Below, in pieces: positions 42,583-53,205 of a stretch of DNA of 64,000 nt. Within the stretch, counting starts at the first letter, position 1. Each line of letters starts with the position of its first letter. The DNA comes from Limnephilus marmoratus. Taxonomy: Eukaryota; Arthropoda; Insecta; Trichoptera; Limnephilidae. Both the position numbers and the translations under genes were made by a program. The notes under the pieces were generated by a model. That model was given only the letters and a program-made list of their open reading frames with translations. It was not told the origin of the DNA and did no database searches. The stretch lies in contig OU862916.1 of NCBI GenBank assembly GCA_917880885.1, positions 54,348,831 to 54,412,830 on the forward strand, given 5' to 3'.

Positions 42583-43039
42583 TATACAGTGCAGTATTAG
42601 TTATAGTGGTGCTTCTAATCAAATATACTTCATAGTGCTTCATGCACTAGGAGGGGTTAGTTCTAAGCCCGTCTTGAAAGTTCTCCTAATTAATATTTTG
42701 CATATCGATTGATTTCATATTTTATAGAAAATTAACACAAGGATATTTCGGATCTACCTGCTATAATCTAATGTTTACGTAACACACAAAATAGGTTTAT
42801 TTAATATTAGAAAAAATATGATAATTCAGGCAACGGGTTTTAGATTTACCACTATTTAATCCAAATAACAACAAATATTATAAGTAATTATAAATTGCTT
42901 TAATAAACCTAAATAAATTTAATTTGTTTCAGAGCTAATTGCCGTATTTTTAAAGAAATTGTTTTAATATATATTAGCAACAAATATGGCAAAACCTATA
43001 TAAGTAGAATATAATCCTTGTAGACCATCCCCATCCCCC
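42583..43039. other. No recognisable feature
   Basis: AT-rich DNA between the mariner and a LINE fragment. Confidence 0.4.
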
Positions 43040-43440
43040 TTCCCTATATGTTATGTTATGTTATGCTGACCTTGAATACGATGATATTTATACATAAAAT
43101 AATTAACAACATTTTACCAAAATACTTTTCAAATAAAATTGTATTCAACAAGGACATTCACAGATATAACACAAGAACATGCAAAGAAATCAGGCTTCAA
43201 AAAAAGGATAAGGCGAATACGCAGAACAGTTTGCTGTACAAGGGGATGAAGTTGTATAACAAGCTACCAGAGACTTTGAAGTCCACACCAATTGGAAAGT
43301 TCAAGACGTATTGTAGGAGCTACATAAAATTACATAAAATTTAGTTTACAATATGAAATATTATAATTAATTAGAAATTTGTAAACTTAAATGTACAAAT
43401 TACTAAAATAAAATTAATAAATAAAATAAAATAAATGTTT
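43040..43440 (+). pseudogene. LINE RT C-terminus, plus strand
   Basis: The frame 43048-43344 reads NTMIFIHKIINNILPKYFSN, DIHRYNTRTCKEIRLQKK and YKGMKLYNKLPETLKSTPIG, the distal end of a CR1/Jockey-like protein (RYNTR and NKLP motifs), then a stop and an AATAAA-rich tail. About 85% identical by eye to 44775-45060. 5'-truncated. Confidence 0.75.
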
Positions 43441-43680
43441 GTAAACCGTAGATTTAAAAACAATTATACCAGTCTGAAGATGGCCTTAACAGGCTTAAAC
43501 CGGATTCAGTCACAAATAAATTAACTGGAAAAAAGTTTTATATTTATTTTAATATAATGTATTTTTTATTATAATGGATTTCGAACACGAATTGTCAATA
43601 TCAAAATTAAGTTAAGATTTTTTTAAATATACTAAAGCTTCCTATAAATATCATAGAAAATACTTGTCGTATGCTAAAAA

Positions 43681-43971
43681 CTGGGAAGGAAAAAGATATA
43701 AGGGGTGGGTAGGAATCTAGGTATCCAGAAGTGACGAACGAATGAATCCATCCCTCTCACTGCGGTTCAAGCTGGTGCGCGGTGGGTCGAGATAGTCATG
43801 CTTAAGGTCTCCCTCGACTAGTCCCTCTTGATCAAAGCTCTCGAACCACGACCCCGGACACCTCTGCTAAGTCACCAAACGTAGCGAACCACTTGAGGCG
43901 ATCTATGGAGAGGTGTTGTTAGTTATCCAATAAATGATTTCCGTGATTACCTGTAGCCGCCTCCTAAATTA
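43681..43971 (-). mobile_element. SINE-like retroposon, family B, minus strand
   Basis: Reverse-oriented copy running from CTGGGAAGGAAAAAG (near the family 3' end) to GCCGCCTCCTAAATT (5' end). It keeps GTCACCAAACGTAGCGAACC and TATCCAATAAATGATT. The 3' hairpin and poly(A) are missing on the left side. Confidence 0.7.
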
Positions 43972-44596
43972 TATTATGCGTTTAGAAATGAATGCAAAAT
44001 AAGTTTTCTTGGAAACCGTGGGTTTGGCTATAAAAGGTGGGCCGCCTATTTAGAACAGGGTTGAGCCAAAATACTTCTCCACACCGACGACCAAGTTCTT
44101 TGTAAATGAGGTGGTCTGATACATCGAAATTTCATGTTATTACTGTATTGTATTAATTAGAGCATGCTGAGGATAAACATTTGGAATTTTTGGAAAATTC
44201 AGAATAGTATCGAAAAATCAGAATAGTATAAAAAATGGGAGTCAATCTCATGCGATTTATTCGAAGATCAAAAAAGGTTAAAAATGAACTGTTTACATTT
44301 ACATACCTTTTACATAATATAATATATACTTTTTTCCTATCGTTTTCTATGTTTTAATTTCGCTGAACACCTATTTTCTAATAAACTATTTTGACAACAC
44401 CTTCGTTTCCCGACTACTTCAGAAAACCAACGAACTAATAGTTCATTACATGTAATTAAGGTACGAGTATTTTAGCAACTTTGTGTACATTAGAAATTAA
44501 AACATGCAAACCATTTGAAAATTGTCTTGATATCAGTAACGGATCTGTAATTTCTAGTTTTAGCTCAGAACTTTGATTGAATTCTAGATTACCATT
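43972..44596. other. No recognisable feature
   Basis: AT-rich DNA without supported genes. Confidence 0.4.
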
Positions 44597-45155
44597 TACA
44601 ATTCAATTATTGCTCCACACTTCAACTACTGCTCAAGTATCCTTTTCCTATGTAATGAAAGAGAACAGAACAAGTTACAAAGTCTCCAAAACAGGGCAAT
44701 GAGAATAATACTTCGACGAAACAGATTTTCAAAAATTATTAAAATGTTAAAGGAACTAAATTAGTTAACCGTAAAACAGATGCTGACCTTGAACACGATG
44801 GTATTTATCCACAAAATATTGAACAACATGTTACCAAAATACTTCTAAAATAAAATTGTATACAACAAGGACATTCACAGATATAACACGAGGACGTACA
44901 AGGAAATTAGGCTACAAAAAAAGGACAAAGCGAATACGCAGAACAGTTTACTGTACAAGGGAATGAAGCTGTATAACACACTACCAGAAACTTTAAAGTC
45001 CACACCAATTGGAAAGTTCAAGACGTATTGTAGGAGTTACATAAAACTTGAAAAAATATAGTGAATATGAAATATTATAATTAATTAGCTGCAATATGAA
45101 ATATTATAAATAATTAGAAATTTGTAAACTTAAATGTGCAAATTACTAAAATAAA
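44597..45155 (+). pseudogene. LINE RT C-terminal fragment, plus strand
   Basis: A short frame reads APHFNYCSSILFLCNEREQN, then LQSLQNRAMRIILRR, a well-known part of LINE proteins just after the RT core. After frameshifts, the segment 44775-45060 matches 43060-43340 at DNA level. The tail is an (ATT)n run at 45155-45170. It is more complete on the 5' side than the 43 kb copy. Confidence 0.7.
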
Positions 45156-45329
45156 TTATTATTATTATTAGAATTCGTAATAATTTTATAAGAATGTCGA
45201 CGCTGGTGTTTAGAGCGTTAACTTCTAACTATGTACATATACATGTGTATTATTATGTAGGTACACACACTTATGATCCTGCCATTGATAACTTCATGTT
45301 CATCTGTCTTTCTGTTATTTTTTATATAT

Positions 45330-45722
45330 TTTTTATATGAATACCTCACAAGAATCTCAGCTGCTCCCGTCTGGAGCCAGTGAGGCATCCCCAATTGGGG
45401 TATGTTGTGAGGCTGAAGGTAGTGGGGTGATGAAGGAGGTGGGTTAGAGGAAGGTGGGGAAGTACCTGGCTATTCAGATCTGGTCCCGTCTAAAGCCATT
45501 TCAACCAACGTTTCGATTCTGAATGGTGGTCTTACACCTGAGCGATACTGAGAGTATCTTCCACTCTGGAACGTGCCGCAAATATATTGTATCTTATTTT
45601 TAAATGAATTCATTGTGAAATAACACAAATTAATCAAATAAAATTTATTTGCCCACGCTGGGATTCGATCCCGTGACAATCGGATTGTCAAAAGCCTTAC
45701 GGCTAGATCACGCCGGCTTACA
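45330..45722 (-). mobile_element. tRNA-derived SINE, family D, most complete copy
   Basis: On the minus strand the head is AAGCCGGCGTGATCTAGCCG (box A) and GGGATCGAATCCCAGCG (box B), like the two promoter boxes of a tRNA gene. The body contains TGGTCTTACACCTGAGCG in plus orientation and CCCCAATTGGGGTATG near the 3' end. About 390 bp. A frame at 45470-45691 is internal. Confidence 0.8.
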
Positions 45723-45744
45723 TCAATGTAATATGTCGTTTGTG

Positions 45745-45930
45745 TATGTTACAAGTGAAGGAAAGTACCCTGAGGCATTTATGTGGTGAAACAATGTATG
45801 ACCGTGTGAAAATGTGAAGATTCTCAAAGAATTCAAGGCCGACGTAAGCAATGAGTAAGATTGAGAAATTAACGCTTAGATGGTTCATGGTTTGAACATT
45901 TAGAGCGGATGAGCGAAACGTAGAGCGAAC
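45745..45930 (+). pseudogene. RTE-type LINE fragment, degraded
   Basis: CCTGAGGCATTTATGTGGTG, ATGTATGACCGTGTGA and GAACATTTAGAGCGGATGAG match the 3328 and 31838 copies at DNA level with many indels. No usable frame and no tail. Confidence 0.55.
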
Positions 45931-46543
45931 CCTGTTTTATATTGGATTGGATATATTAAATTTGCCTAATCGATGATCGTCTGTGTAGGTAAACACGACT
46001 GACACAACTTTTTGACTGACATGACTATCTATAGGCAATCTAACTTCACCTAAAAAACTATGTGACATTTACTATCGATTCCGTTGTCAAGTACTAACTA
46101 GGCATCTATCGGGTTGTAATAATGATTATAACATTTTATCGACGGCGTGATATCAGTTCCTTGAGGAATTCCGCAACATCGTGTATTTGTATTTATTTAT
46201 TCCTGTATCCGAATATATATTATGTAACGTGTAACGAACGATCAATATAAATTTTGCAAATATATTTTTTGTACATATAAGAACACCGTTTTAGTTGAGT
46301 TGAAAGCCAAAATATAATCTTGTCTTCTTCAGGACCTAAATGTAAAAATTTAACAAATAAATAATAATCAAATGTTTCAAAAATAAATGAGATTTGACAA
46401 ATAAAGAAGAGAAGTGTTTTTAGTGATAAAAACAATTTACAAAGTCACCAAATTCATTATTTTTATGTTCTCTTGTATGATTTTTGTTTCTAGTACAAAT
46501 TTCATAGTTTTTTGACAGTGTAAAACGAAGGGTAATATTTTTT
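45931..46543. other. No recognisable feature
   Basis: AT-rich DNA. The TAATATTTTTT at 46533-46543 is the left candidate target duplication of the next element. Confidence 0.4.
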
Positions 46544-47168
46544 ATTTTTTTTTATTTTTTAAACTTTATGAGTAAAATCTCAAATTATAATATTTAATCA
46601 AATGAAGACAATATTAGCGAAACTCAATCGAAAATCTGGAGACAGAAGAATCAGAAAAGATATTGGCTCCGCTGGGACTCGAACCCAGGACCCTTTGCTT
46701 ACATGGCTAGAGCTCTACCGATTGAGCTATGGAACCCATATCAATTCGGTCACTTTTAACTGTATCATACTTCGACTAAGAACTACCAACATTATCTTCA
46801 TTTTCTTAACGCACATATTATTGGCTACTATCTTTATAAATGATTGCAAGATTCAACTCGAACTAAATGCCATCTAGATAGTGTCTGGATAATTTTTTTA
46901 TCCATTTTATTTTTAATACGCGACGTCTATTAACTTTTCTGCAAGTCTAGGATGAATACTTATTTTATTTTTTTTAATTTTTTAAACTTTATGAGAAAAA
47001 TCTCAAATTATAATATTTAATTAAATGAAGACAATATTAGCGAAACTCAATCGAAAATCTGGAGACAGAAAAATCAGAAAAGATATTGGCTCCGCTGAGA
47101 CTCGAACCCAGGACCCTTTGCTTACATTCGATAGAGTTTCGCTAATATTGTCTTCATTTAATTAAATA
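46544..47168 (-). mobile_element. SINE family C composite (SINE-spacer-SINE)
   Basis: The first SINE (46544-46735) has a clear tRNA-like head on the minus strand: TAGCTCAATCGGTAGAGC as D-arm/box A and CTGGGTTCGAGTCCCAG as a perfect T-arm/box B. The acceptor strands GGTTCC/GGAGCC pair with one G-T. The anticodon arm is degenerate, so this is not a tRNA gene. A 220-bp spacer follows (CATACTTCGACTAAGAAC to CTAGGATGAATAC), then a second partial SINE (to 47127) and a 40-bp inverted SINE piece. TAATATTTTTT flanks both sides. Confidence 0.7.
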
Positions 47169-47179
47169 TAATATTTTTT

Positions 47180-47551
47180 GTTTTTACTGTAATAGCTTTT
47201 TAGTTCATTTAACTTGTTTTTTTTTGTTTTTACATCTTTATATTACATCCTTGTAAGAGTTATTTTTTTACATATTTTAGAATATAATTATTACTTAGGT
47301 ATATAGTGATACTGGTGTAATCATTGAGTAAATCTTTAGGTCATACTAATAGAACCTGTGAGTGACGTAATAGATATGTTTTTATTGGTACCTTTATATT
47401 GTTTGTACGCGGTTGACATTATCGCATGAGAACGGGTCGATTCTACGACTCGTTCGTTGAGTTCAACCGCTCGGTTGTAGAATGATTTGCCTACCTCTGT
47501 GTTTCTTCCCTCCTACAGCATGATATCAGTTTCAGTGCCGGCAACCCGGGC
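47180..47551. other. Unannotated; one strong acceptor-like site
   Basis: CTGTGTTTCTTCCCTCCTACAG (described, about 47498-47519) is a good pyrimidine tract plus AG. A 62-codon open frame follows, but it runs into a LINE 3' UTR, so a host exon is unlikely. Confidence 0.3.
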
Positions 47552-47598
47552 GTTTATTTAGTTTCATGGTTATTTACATTGTTTTCTTTTCTTTTACC

Positions 47599-47629
47599 CG
47601 CCTCACTAGACAAAGTCTGTTCCGAGGCG
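47599..47629 (-). promoter_or_regulatory. LINE 3' UTR two-stem hairpin
   Basis: The outer stem is CGCCTC/GAGGCG and the inner stem AGAC/GTCT, with ACT on one side and GTTCC on the other. It is nearly the same loop plan as at 41223-41257 with compensating stem changes. Confidence 0.6.
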
Positions 47630-47920
47630 AGTAAATCACATATTATGTTTGTTCCAAAAGAAATGTGTGTATTTAAACAAATAAATGTGTATGTAAAAAG
47701 ATAAAAGAGATAAATTATATGTTGGTATATTAAATATTTACATACATACTTTGTTTTTTAGATAAAAGTAAATTAAAATTTTGTGACAGTTGAATATAGC
47801 GGTTACATAATAGAAGTAATAATTAATAATTAATCATAATAATTAATATTGCAAAATTGCAGTTTCTCGTATTTGTTTTATTTGAATATTATATAATTTC
47901 GTGAGAACTTGTATGAAATG

Positions 47921-49798
47921 TTATTTATTTAGAATATTTTGAATGTCTGTTCTTTCCTTTTCATTCAACCATATTACAAATCTTTTGAAAAGCCAATTCA
48001 AATTATTTGGGGTGACGTAAGTTTTTGTTTGTGTTAGGAAGGTATTGAAAATGTGTGGTGCTAGGTAAGATTCGTGTTTTTTTGCAAAAGTTGATTTGAT
48101 ATGGGGAACTTGAAAGTGCTTATTAATTTTTGCTCTTGTGTTTTGTGAGTGAGGAATGTGGAGATGTGAAGTTTTGATACAGTTTTTGTAAATGATCTTC
48201 CTTATGAATAGTTTATTTACGTCTAGTAATTTGTTTTTGATCATTAGCTGTTCCGTCGGATGTTGGTAAGGTTTATAAAACATAATTCTAATTATTGTTT
48301 TGTGATTTATTTTAAGAGAATTCAGGTAAGTATCTGCTGCTCCTCCCCAAACTGAAATTCCATATGTTAAAATACTTTGACAGAGTGCGAAATATATTTT
48401 TTTTAGTTGATTTAATGACATGATGTTTCGTATTGTTTTGAAGATGTATGATAATTTTCGTATTTTTTTTGATAATATATTAATATGGAGATCCCATTTT
48501 AGTTTATGGTCAACAGTTAAACCTAGATATTTAATATTGTCTGCATAAACAATTTTGTCACAAGTACAGCATGTGTTATTTGACGAAATATTGGTGCAGG
48601 GGTTAAGATGTAGTTGTGGTTGGCTATGTGGTTGACCAGCCTTTGTTTTGCTAAAAGTTAAATATTTTGTTTTTGAAATGTTCAGTGTTAGTAGATTATT
48701 TTGTAGCCATTTATTTACTACAGTCATCCCTGTTTCTGTGTTTTTGAATACCTTTTCCCATGATTGTGCCTTGAACAAAATTGCAGTGTCGTCTGCATAA
48801 CTGATTACTTTGTACTCAATTTTTCCTAGGTTTATCTCAGTTAGACTATTTATATAAATGAGGAATAGTATGGGACCCAAGACGCTGCCTTGCGGTACTC
48901 CATACCTGATATCTGCTTTGTCACTGCTGTATTTATTTATTTTTACTATTTGTTGTCTCTTTTCAATGTAGCTGACAAACCATTTTAGCGGTTGACCAGT
49001 TATACCGATATTTTTGAGTTTTTGTAGTAGTAAGTTATGCGAAATAGTGTCGAAAGCTTTTGCTAGGTCTAAGAATACCCCTATCACCTTTGATCCGCCA
49101 TCTATGCTTTTCACTATGTAGTTGGTTAATTCTGATAAAGCATCTTCTGTACCCATTTTGGCACGAAATCCAAATTGGCGGCTTGAGAGCAGGTTGTGTT
49201 TTTCAAGGTACGCAAGTAATCTTTTTTTCATGGCTTTTTCTAGAAGTTTAGATAGTGAGTTTAGCAGAGTGATTGGTCTGTAGTTTAATATCAGAGTTTT
49301 ATCTCCCGATTTATGTATTGGAGTGATACATCCTATTTTTAAATGGTCAGGGACAATTCCGAGCCTAAAACTTTGGTTGAAAATGTGTTGAAGCGGTATA
49401 AGTATGTATTCTCGTAGATTTATCAGTATTTGATTGGAAATGTTATCCGGTCCCATCGCGCAATTTGGTTTGAGAGATTTAATAAGATCCGAGATTTCCT
49501 TTGTATTTACTTGATAAGCATTGAACGAGTGATTTGGTCGTATGGAAGAGCAAAGTTTGTATAAAGAGTTTTCTGATGTACAGTTTTTTTGAAGAATTTT
49601 TTCCGCTAGGGTAGAGCCAACTTTTGCGAATTCAGTGTTAATAAAATTAGCTATTTTATTAGGTTCATTGTTTGTTAAGACTTTGTCTCCGTTTATTAAT
49701 AGTTCTTTGATATGTGAATCTTTCTTCGGAGTGGAATAAGTAATATTTCTTACAATTTCCCAAATTTTTTTAGGATCATTTTCAAATATAAATTGATT
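47921..49798 (-). CDS. LINE reverse transcriptase, N-terminally truncated
   Basis: The frame is open from 49798 to the stop at 47921 (about 625 codons). The first ATG (49456) is internal, and upstream codons still read as LINE protein (KIWEIVRNITYSTPKKDS, VGSTLAEKILQKN). The RT blocks are NYRPITLLNSLSKLLEKAM, QFGFRAKMGTEDAL, FLDLAKAFDTISH, GVPQGSVLGPILFLIYIN and the catalytic YADDTAILF. The C-terminal part has YLGLTVDHKLKW and LTYGISVWGGAADTY. It would synthesise cDNA at a target nick, but the endonuclease is missing. No inactivating mutation is visible, so it is young. Confidence 0.85.
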   Translation of the reverse strand, partial: NQFIFENDPKKIWEIVRNITYSTPKKDSHIKELLINGDKVLTNNEPNKIANFINTEFAKVGSTLAEKILQKNCTSENSLYKLCSSIRPNHSFNAYQVNTKEISDLIKSLKPNCAMGPDNISNQILINLREYILIPLQHIFNQSFRLGIVPDHLKIGCITPIHKSGDKTLILNYRPITLLNSLSKLLEKAMKKRLLAYLEKHNLLSSRQFGFRAKMGTEDALSELTNYIVKSIDGGSKVIGVFLDLAKAFDTISHNLLLQKLKNIGITGQPLKWFVSYIEKRQQIVKINKYSSDKADIRYGVPQGSVLGPILFLIYINSLTEINLGKIEYKVISYADDTAILFKAQSWEKVFKNTETGMTVVNKWLQNNLLTLNISKTKYLTFSKTKAGQPHSQPQLHLNPCTNISSNNTCCTCDKIVYADNIKYLGLTVDHKLKWDLHINILSKKIRKLSYIFKTIRNIMSLNQLKKIYFALCQSILTYGISVWGGAADTYLNSLKINHKTIIRIMFYKPYQHPTEQLMIKNKLLDVNKLFIRKIIYKNCIKTSHLHIPHSQNTRAKINKHFQVPHIKSTFAKKHESYLAPHIFNTFLTQTKTYVTPNNLNWLFKRFVIWLNEKERTDIQNILNK

Positions 49799-49957
49799 AG
49801 AATACTACAATACAAAATTATTACTTAACATTCGTACTTTTCTTTAAATTTTCAAACCAGATGAAATTAGTAATTTATAAAGTTATTTTAATGATTGCAT
49901 ATTTTCTTGGTTGCACCCAAATCTATTTGGCTTTCACCTCAATTGAATTTCAGTTTG

Positions 49958-50100
49958 TAAATAATATAGATACTAGATATAGTTTGTAGATAATATAGAT
50001 ACGATACTAATATAGATACTATAATAAATACGATAATAATATAGATACTTTAATATAGATACTAGATATAGTTTGTAGATAATATAGATACGACTGAACA
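49958..50100. repeat. AT-rich tandem array
   Basis: Repeated AATATAGATAC and TAGATATAGTTTGTAGATAA units. A block of about 40 bases at 49976-50005 recurs at 50062-50095. No function is apparent. Confidence 0.6.
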
Positions 50101-50535
50101 GATTTATAAGTAATTTTTTTTAAATTTTAAGCAACCCGCGACAAAAAAGAGCTGACGACCTTGAAGCGACTGAACAGATTTTCATGAATTGTAGCTAAAA
50201 ACCATCTCGATCACGTCAGCTTTCAAACAAAAAAAAACGCATCACAATCGGTCCATTCGTTTAGGAGCTACAATGCCACAGACAGACACACAGAAAGTCA
50301 AACTTATTACACCGCTCCTTGCGTCGGAGGTTAAAAAATGTGTTCCATCACACAGTTTGTAATTTTCAAAATCTACTTAAATCTATTTAACTTTACAATG
50401 TATACCTATTCTTCACTTTCTGATTAAAAGCTTCAAATTCCGTACCGTAAGCTCTGCCGCTGGCCGCACTCGTGCAAAGGCATACATTTATCACGTCTGA
50501 CAAACGGCCCTGCCATTATTGAGCGCATAATACAC
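50101..50535. other. No recognisable feature
   Basis: Contains CCGCTCCTTGCGTCGGAGG near 50310, an isolated GC-rich inverted word (CTCC/GGAG). No gene is supported. Confidence 0.3.
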
Positions 50536-50715
50536 CGCCGCGGTGGCGAGACGAATTGCATTGAAACACTTGATATCGATAGCGCCGATACTGAAGGACT
50601 CCATCCTCACATTCGTGCATAGAACAATAAAGGGTAAAACGCTTCGAATAAGGGTCAATATCCCGTGCATTGCCGCACAGACTTTCGGATCGCAATACGA
50701 TCTGGTCAAGATTAC
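50536..50715 (-). CDS. Speculative cysteine-bearing exon
   Basis: On the minus strand, CCTAAATAG could be an acceptor (before 50715) and GGCG/GTGTAT a donor (after 50536). The 180 bases between are a multiple of three and open, reading NLDQIVLRSESLCGNARDID, PYSKRFTLYCSMHECEDG and YRYQVFQCNSSRHRG. Four Cys and a Y-C/C-x-D-G spacing vaguely recall chitin-binding type-2 domains, but two expected Cys are missing. The region is GC-richer than its flanks. The acceptor is weak. Overlapping frames on both strands (50491-50709, 50543-50755) are equally open. Confidence 0.2.
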
Positions 50716-50792
50716 CTATTTAGGTAATTGTCAAATCTTATTAAAATCATTATAATGTTCGTAGAAGGATAGTCCAATACCACATAACAGGT

Positions 50793-51165
50793 GTCATCAT
50801 CGTCATCATCTTCTTCCCATTATCCTATTCGGGTTGGGGCTGCATCGACAAGGCTCCTCCATGCGTCCCTGTCTTATGCTGCTGGTTCAGCCTCCGTCCA
50901 CGGCAGCCCCATCCTCTCCTCACACAGTTTCTGGAGTTGCCTCGCCCAACTGTGTCTGGGGCGGTCCACTGGACGTGTACCCTCTGGAATCGCACTCAGT
51001 ATTTTCCTCAAAATTCGGTCATCAGACATTCTTAGTACATGCCCAAGCCACCTCATTTGCGATTTTCTATGAAGACTAGCGGTGGTTCGATGTTTAGATC
51101 GTCTCGAATCGTCGAGTTTCTTATATGATCCCATTTCGTAATCCTTGCCACTCCTCTCAAGTAAC
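50793..51165 (-). pseudogene. RTE-like LINE RT C-terminus, minus strand
   Basis: The minus frame 50874-51185 reads ASLHRKSQMRWLGHVLRMSD, LSAIPEGTRPVDRPRHSWA and QLQKLCEERMGLPWTEAEPA, the 'LRWLGHV.RM ... GRPR..W' region of RTE-like proteins. After a stop, DRDAWRSLVDAAPTRIG follows in the same orientation. The tail is a GAT/GAA-rich run (50796-50815). It is a different family from the GTTA-tailed copies. Confidence 0.7.
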
Positions 51166-51328
51166 AAAACATAACAGGTGTACATATATTATTTAAAAAA
51201 ACGCGAAACCAGAAATGGTGACACTTAAAACACGCCATTTTATATTTGTTTCCAAGGCCATTGATCGCATTCTGAATCTGAAACAACCGTTCCCATATTT
51301 GGCCCTTTTTAATAGTTTTTTCTATGGA

Positions 51329-51493
51329 TTTCGATCATTGGCTGAGCCTGCATAGTATTTGGGTGTGAGGCGTGTTCGATTCTTCGGCTAGCTAAGTCCA
51401 TGTTCAGCTTACTTTGGTGGTAGTAGGAGATTTTCAAATATTGTTAGGTTATTCGTAATCCGAGAATGTTTGTCTTTCTTTTTAGAAAAAAAA
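51329..51493 (+). mobile_element. tRNA-derived SINE, family A, shortened
   Basis: The head TCATTGGCTGAGCCTGC is degenerate and GTGTTCGATTCTTCGGC corresponds to box B. The body GGTGGTAGTAGGAGATTTTC and tail TTATTCGTAATCCGAGAATG are intact, ending in A7. Confidence 0.65.
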
Positions 51494-52754
51494 TGTTCTT
51501 CGAGAAATTTTTGTTTATGACCTATTGATAAACTTGGCACTAGTAAAAAATGTCCAGAGAAGGGAACCTAGTAGCCCACAACGGACAGCTGATCCGAAAA
51601 GAATTCGAGGTTAAATGTATTACATAAATTAAGAACGGTACGCTTAGATAATTTGACGAAACCACGAAAAGAGAATATATGATGTGGAAATTAATTGTTG
51701 AAGACGTCGGAGATGCTCGAATAAGACAAGATTATTTTCCAGAATTTTCAAGATTCTTATTAATTGTGAGAAGTGTTGAAAATCACAATGAACAAACCCG
51801 TAAACATTCTATCATTTTGCTAATGTACTTTTTGTTACAAATATTTGTGTCCATCCAAAATATGTATTCGGATCTCTGTGCGTAGGATTGATACGAGACA
51901 TAACAATGCTTCTCAATCAGATAGGTATATTGATATTACCATCATCCTCAATCAAGCTGGCACCATCCACAATCCACAGTCCACAGCCCATGACCAGCAG
52001 ACGACTAATGGTTGTATTGGAAGGGTATAAGCCTCCCTGAGCCATGGGAGTGTTTCACGCTACATTTCCTCTGATTGGATGGACGTTTTCACTCCATTAT
52101 AATGTATCGAATCGCTTGGGGCCATTACATAAAAGTTCCTCAGTTCGGTAGTTATTTCAATTGGATGCGTCTTTATCGATAGTGTTTAAAGTAAGTAATC
52201 CGTTTCGATTGCTGGTTTTTTGTTATTTCTTCATGGGAAATCAGTTGTTTGTGAACTATCACACCATTTGTACATTGGTATTTTTTATTATTTTGATTTC
52301 CCCTAACATTCATCTTAAAAAAATATTCCAATTTTTTTTATAAAATAAAACAAGGTTCGACAAGTTTTTTTTTTGATTGACCAAGTTTGACGCTTTCAAA
52401 TTTGGCGTCTGAGGCTAGAGCCTTTTTTACCCTACCCATGTCCTCCAGGTTCCAAACATTTTTCACAATGTTCATAACTGATGTTAACATGATTGATACT
52501 GAATATATTTCGATAAAATTTTCTTAAAGTTCTCACAATAGAGCTAAAAATATTGATATCACTTACCTGCCGCACTTGTAAAATATTACTCGTAAAATCT
52601 TAAAAATAAACACTCCTTTTTCCGACACGAAAGATAAAAGTTATGGTTTATATACCAAGGATTGGTCTTGAATTCCAAGGATAATAAAGTATTTATTATT
52701 TTTAATGATTGCTGTAAATAATATAACCCCTAAAATGCCGAAAACGCAAAGGTG
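51494..52754. other. No recognisable feature
   Basis: 1.26 kb without a supported gene. Short frames at 51679, 51845 and 52161 have no domains. GGGTATAAGCCTCC at about 52023 is not in a promoter context. Confidence 0.4.
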
Positions 52755-53100
52755 ATTTTTTTTTTATTTAATATTAAATTTGTATGTTTTTACAATAATT
52801 ACCTTTACCTTTTTTTTACATGTTAAACAGATTTGTAATATGAATATAATAAACGCATTTCCTCACCATAAAGAGACAAGGCTCTTGTGTTTGGTGAGTG
52901 ATTTCATGCTCAATTATGTTATCAATGTTATCCTTTGAGTAAGTGAATAATAATATTGCAACTAATAACAATACATTTAGTAGGTAAATTTAATTATATA
53001 TTTTATTTTGATAACATTATTCTACAATATAATATATATTATAGATTTGTAGTATTGAATGGTAGTTTACATTAAAATATTTAATTTGGAGATATTGAAA
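52755..53100 (-). mobile_element. Distal 3' UTR of an antisense LINE (left half of the host element)
   Basis: A poly(T) run at 52754-52767 marks the 3' end on the minus strand, and the two-stem hairpin lies at 52862-52898 (CTCACCA/TGGTGAG, AAGAG/CTCTT). The rightward continuation is not found until 60345, after two copies of another LINE, where the C-terminus of a minus-strand LINE protein appears. I infer that this is one LINE interrupted by the insertion. The right border is approximate. Confidence 0.5.
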
Positions 53101-53205
53101 ACTATTTGTTGACACTAGGTAACGACGACAGTTGCTTGGTTACTGGAATGTAGGAATTAATAATAATTAATAAATCATTTCCAAGTTGTTTTGAAAGGTG
53201 ACACA

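Larger units (their letters stand above)
47552..49798 (-). mobile_element. 5'-truncated LINE (CR1/Jockey-like) with open RT frame
   Basis: Minus-strand element with the coding region 47921-49798 and a 3' UTR of about 370 bases that contains the two-stem hairpin at 47599-47629. The 5' border near 49798 falls within the region between endonuclease and RT. It belongs to a different family from the 22.4 kb LINE, since the proteins are only distantly similar. Confidence 0.75.

Noticed and set aside
42581..42590. Mariner with longer right end
   Set aside because: The terminal repeat stops at CCTCG and the next TA is the target dinucleotide.
46675..46735. tRNA gene on the minus strand
   Set aside because: The T-arm and D-arm are good, but the anticodon arm does not pair and lacks a T at position 33. 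The sequence continues into a SINE body with related copies elsewhere.
47520..47711. Host exon after a strong acceptor
   Set aside because: The open frame runs straight into a LINE 3' UTR with its hairpin, and no donor follows.
53191..53205. ORF start at TTG 53191
   Set aside because: An ATG in the same frame lies 15 bases downstream, and a TTG start is not expected for a eukaryotic LINE.
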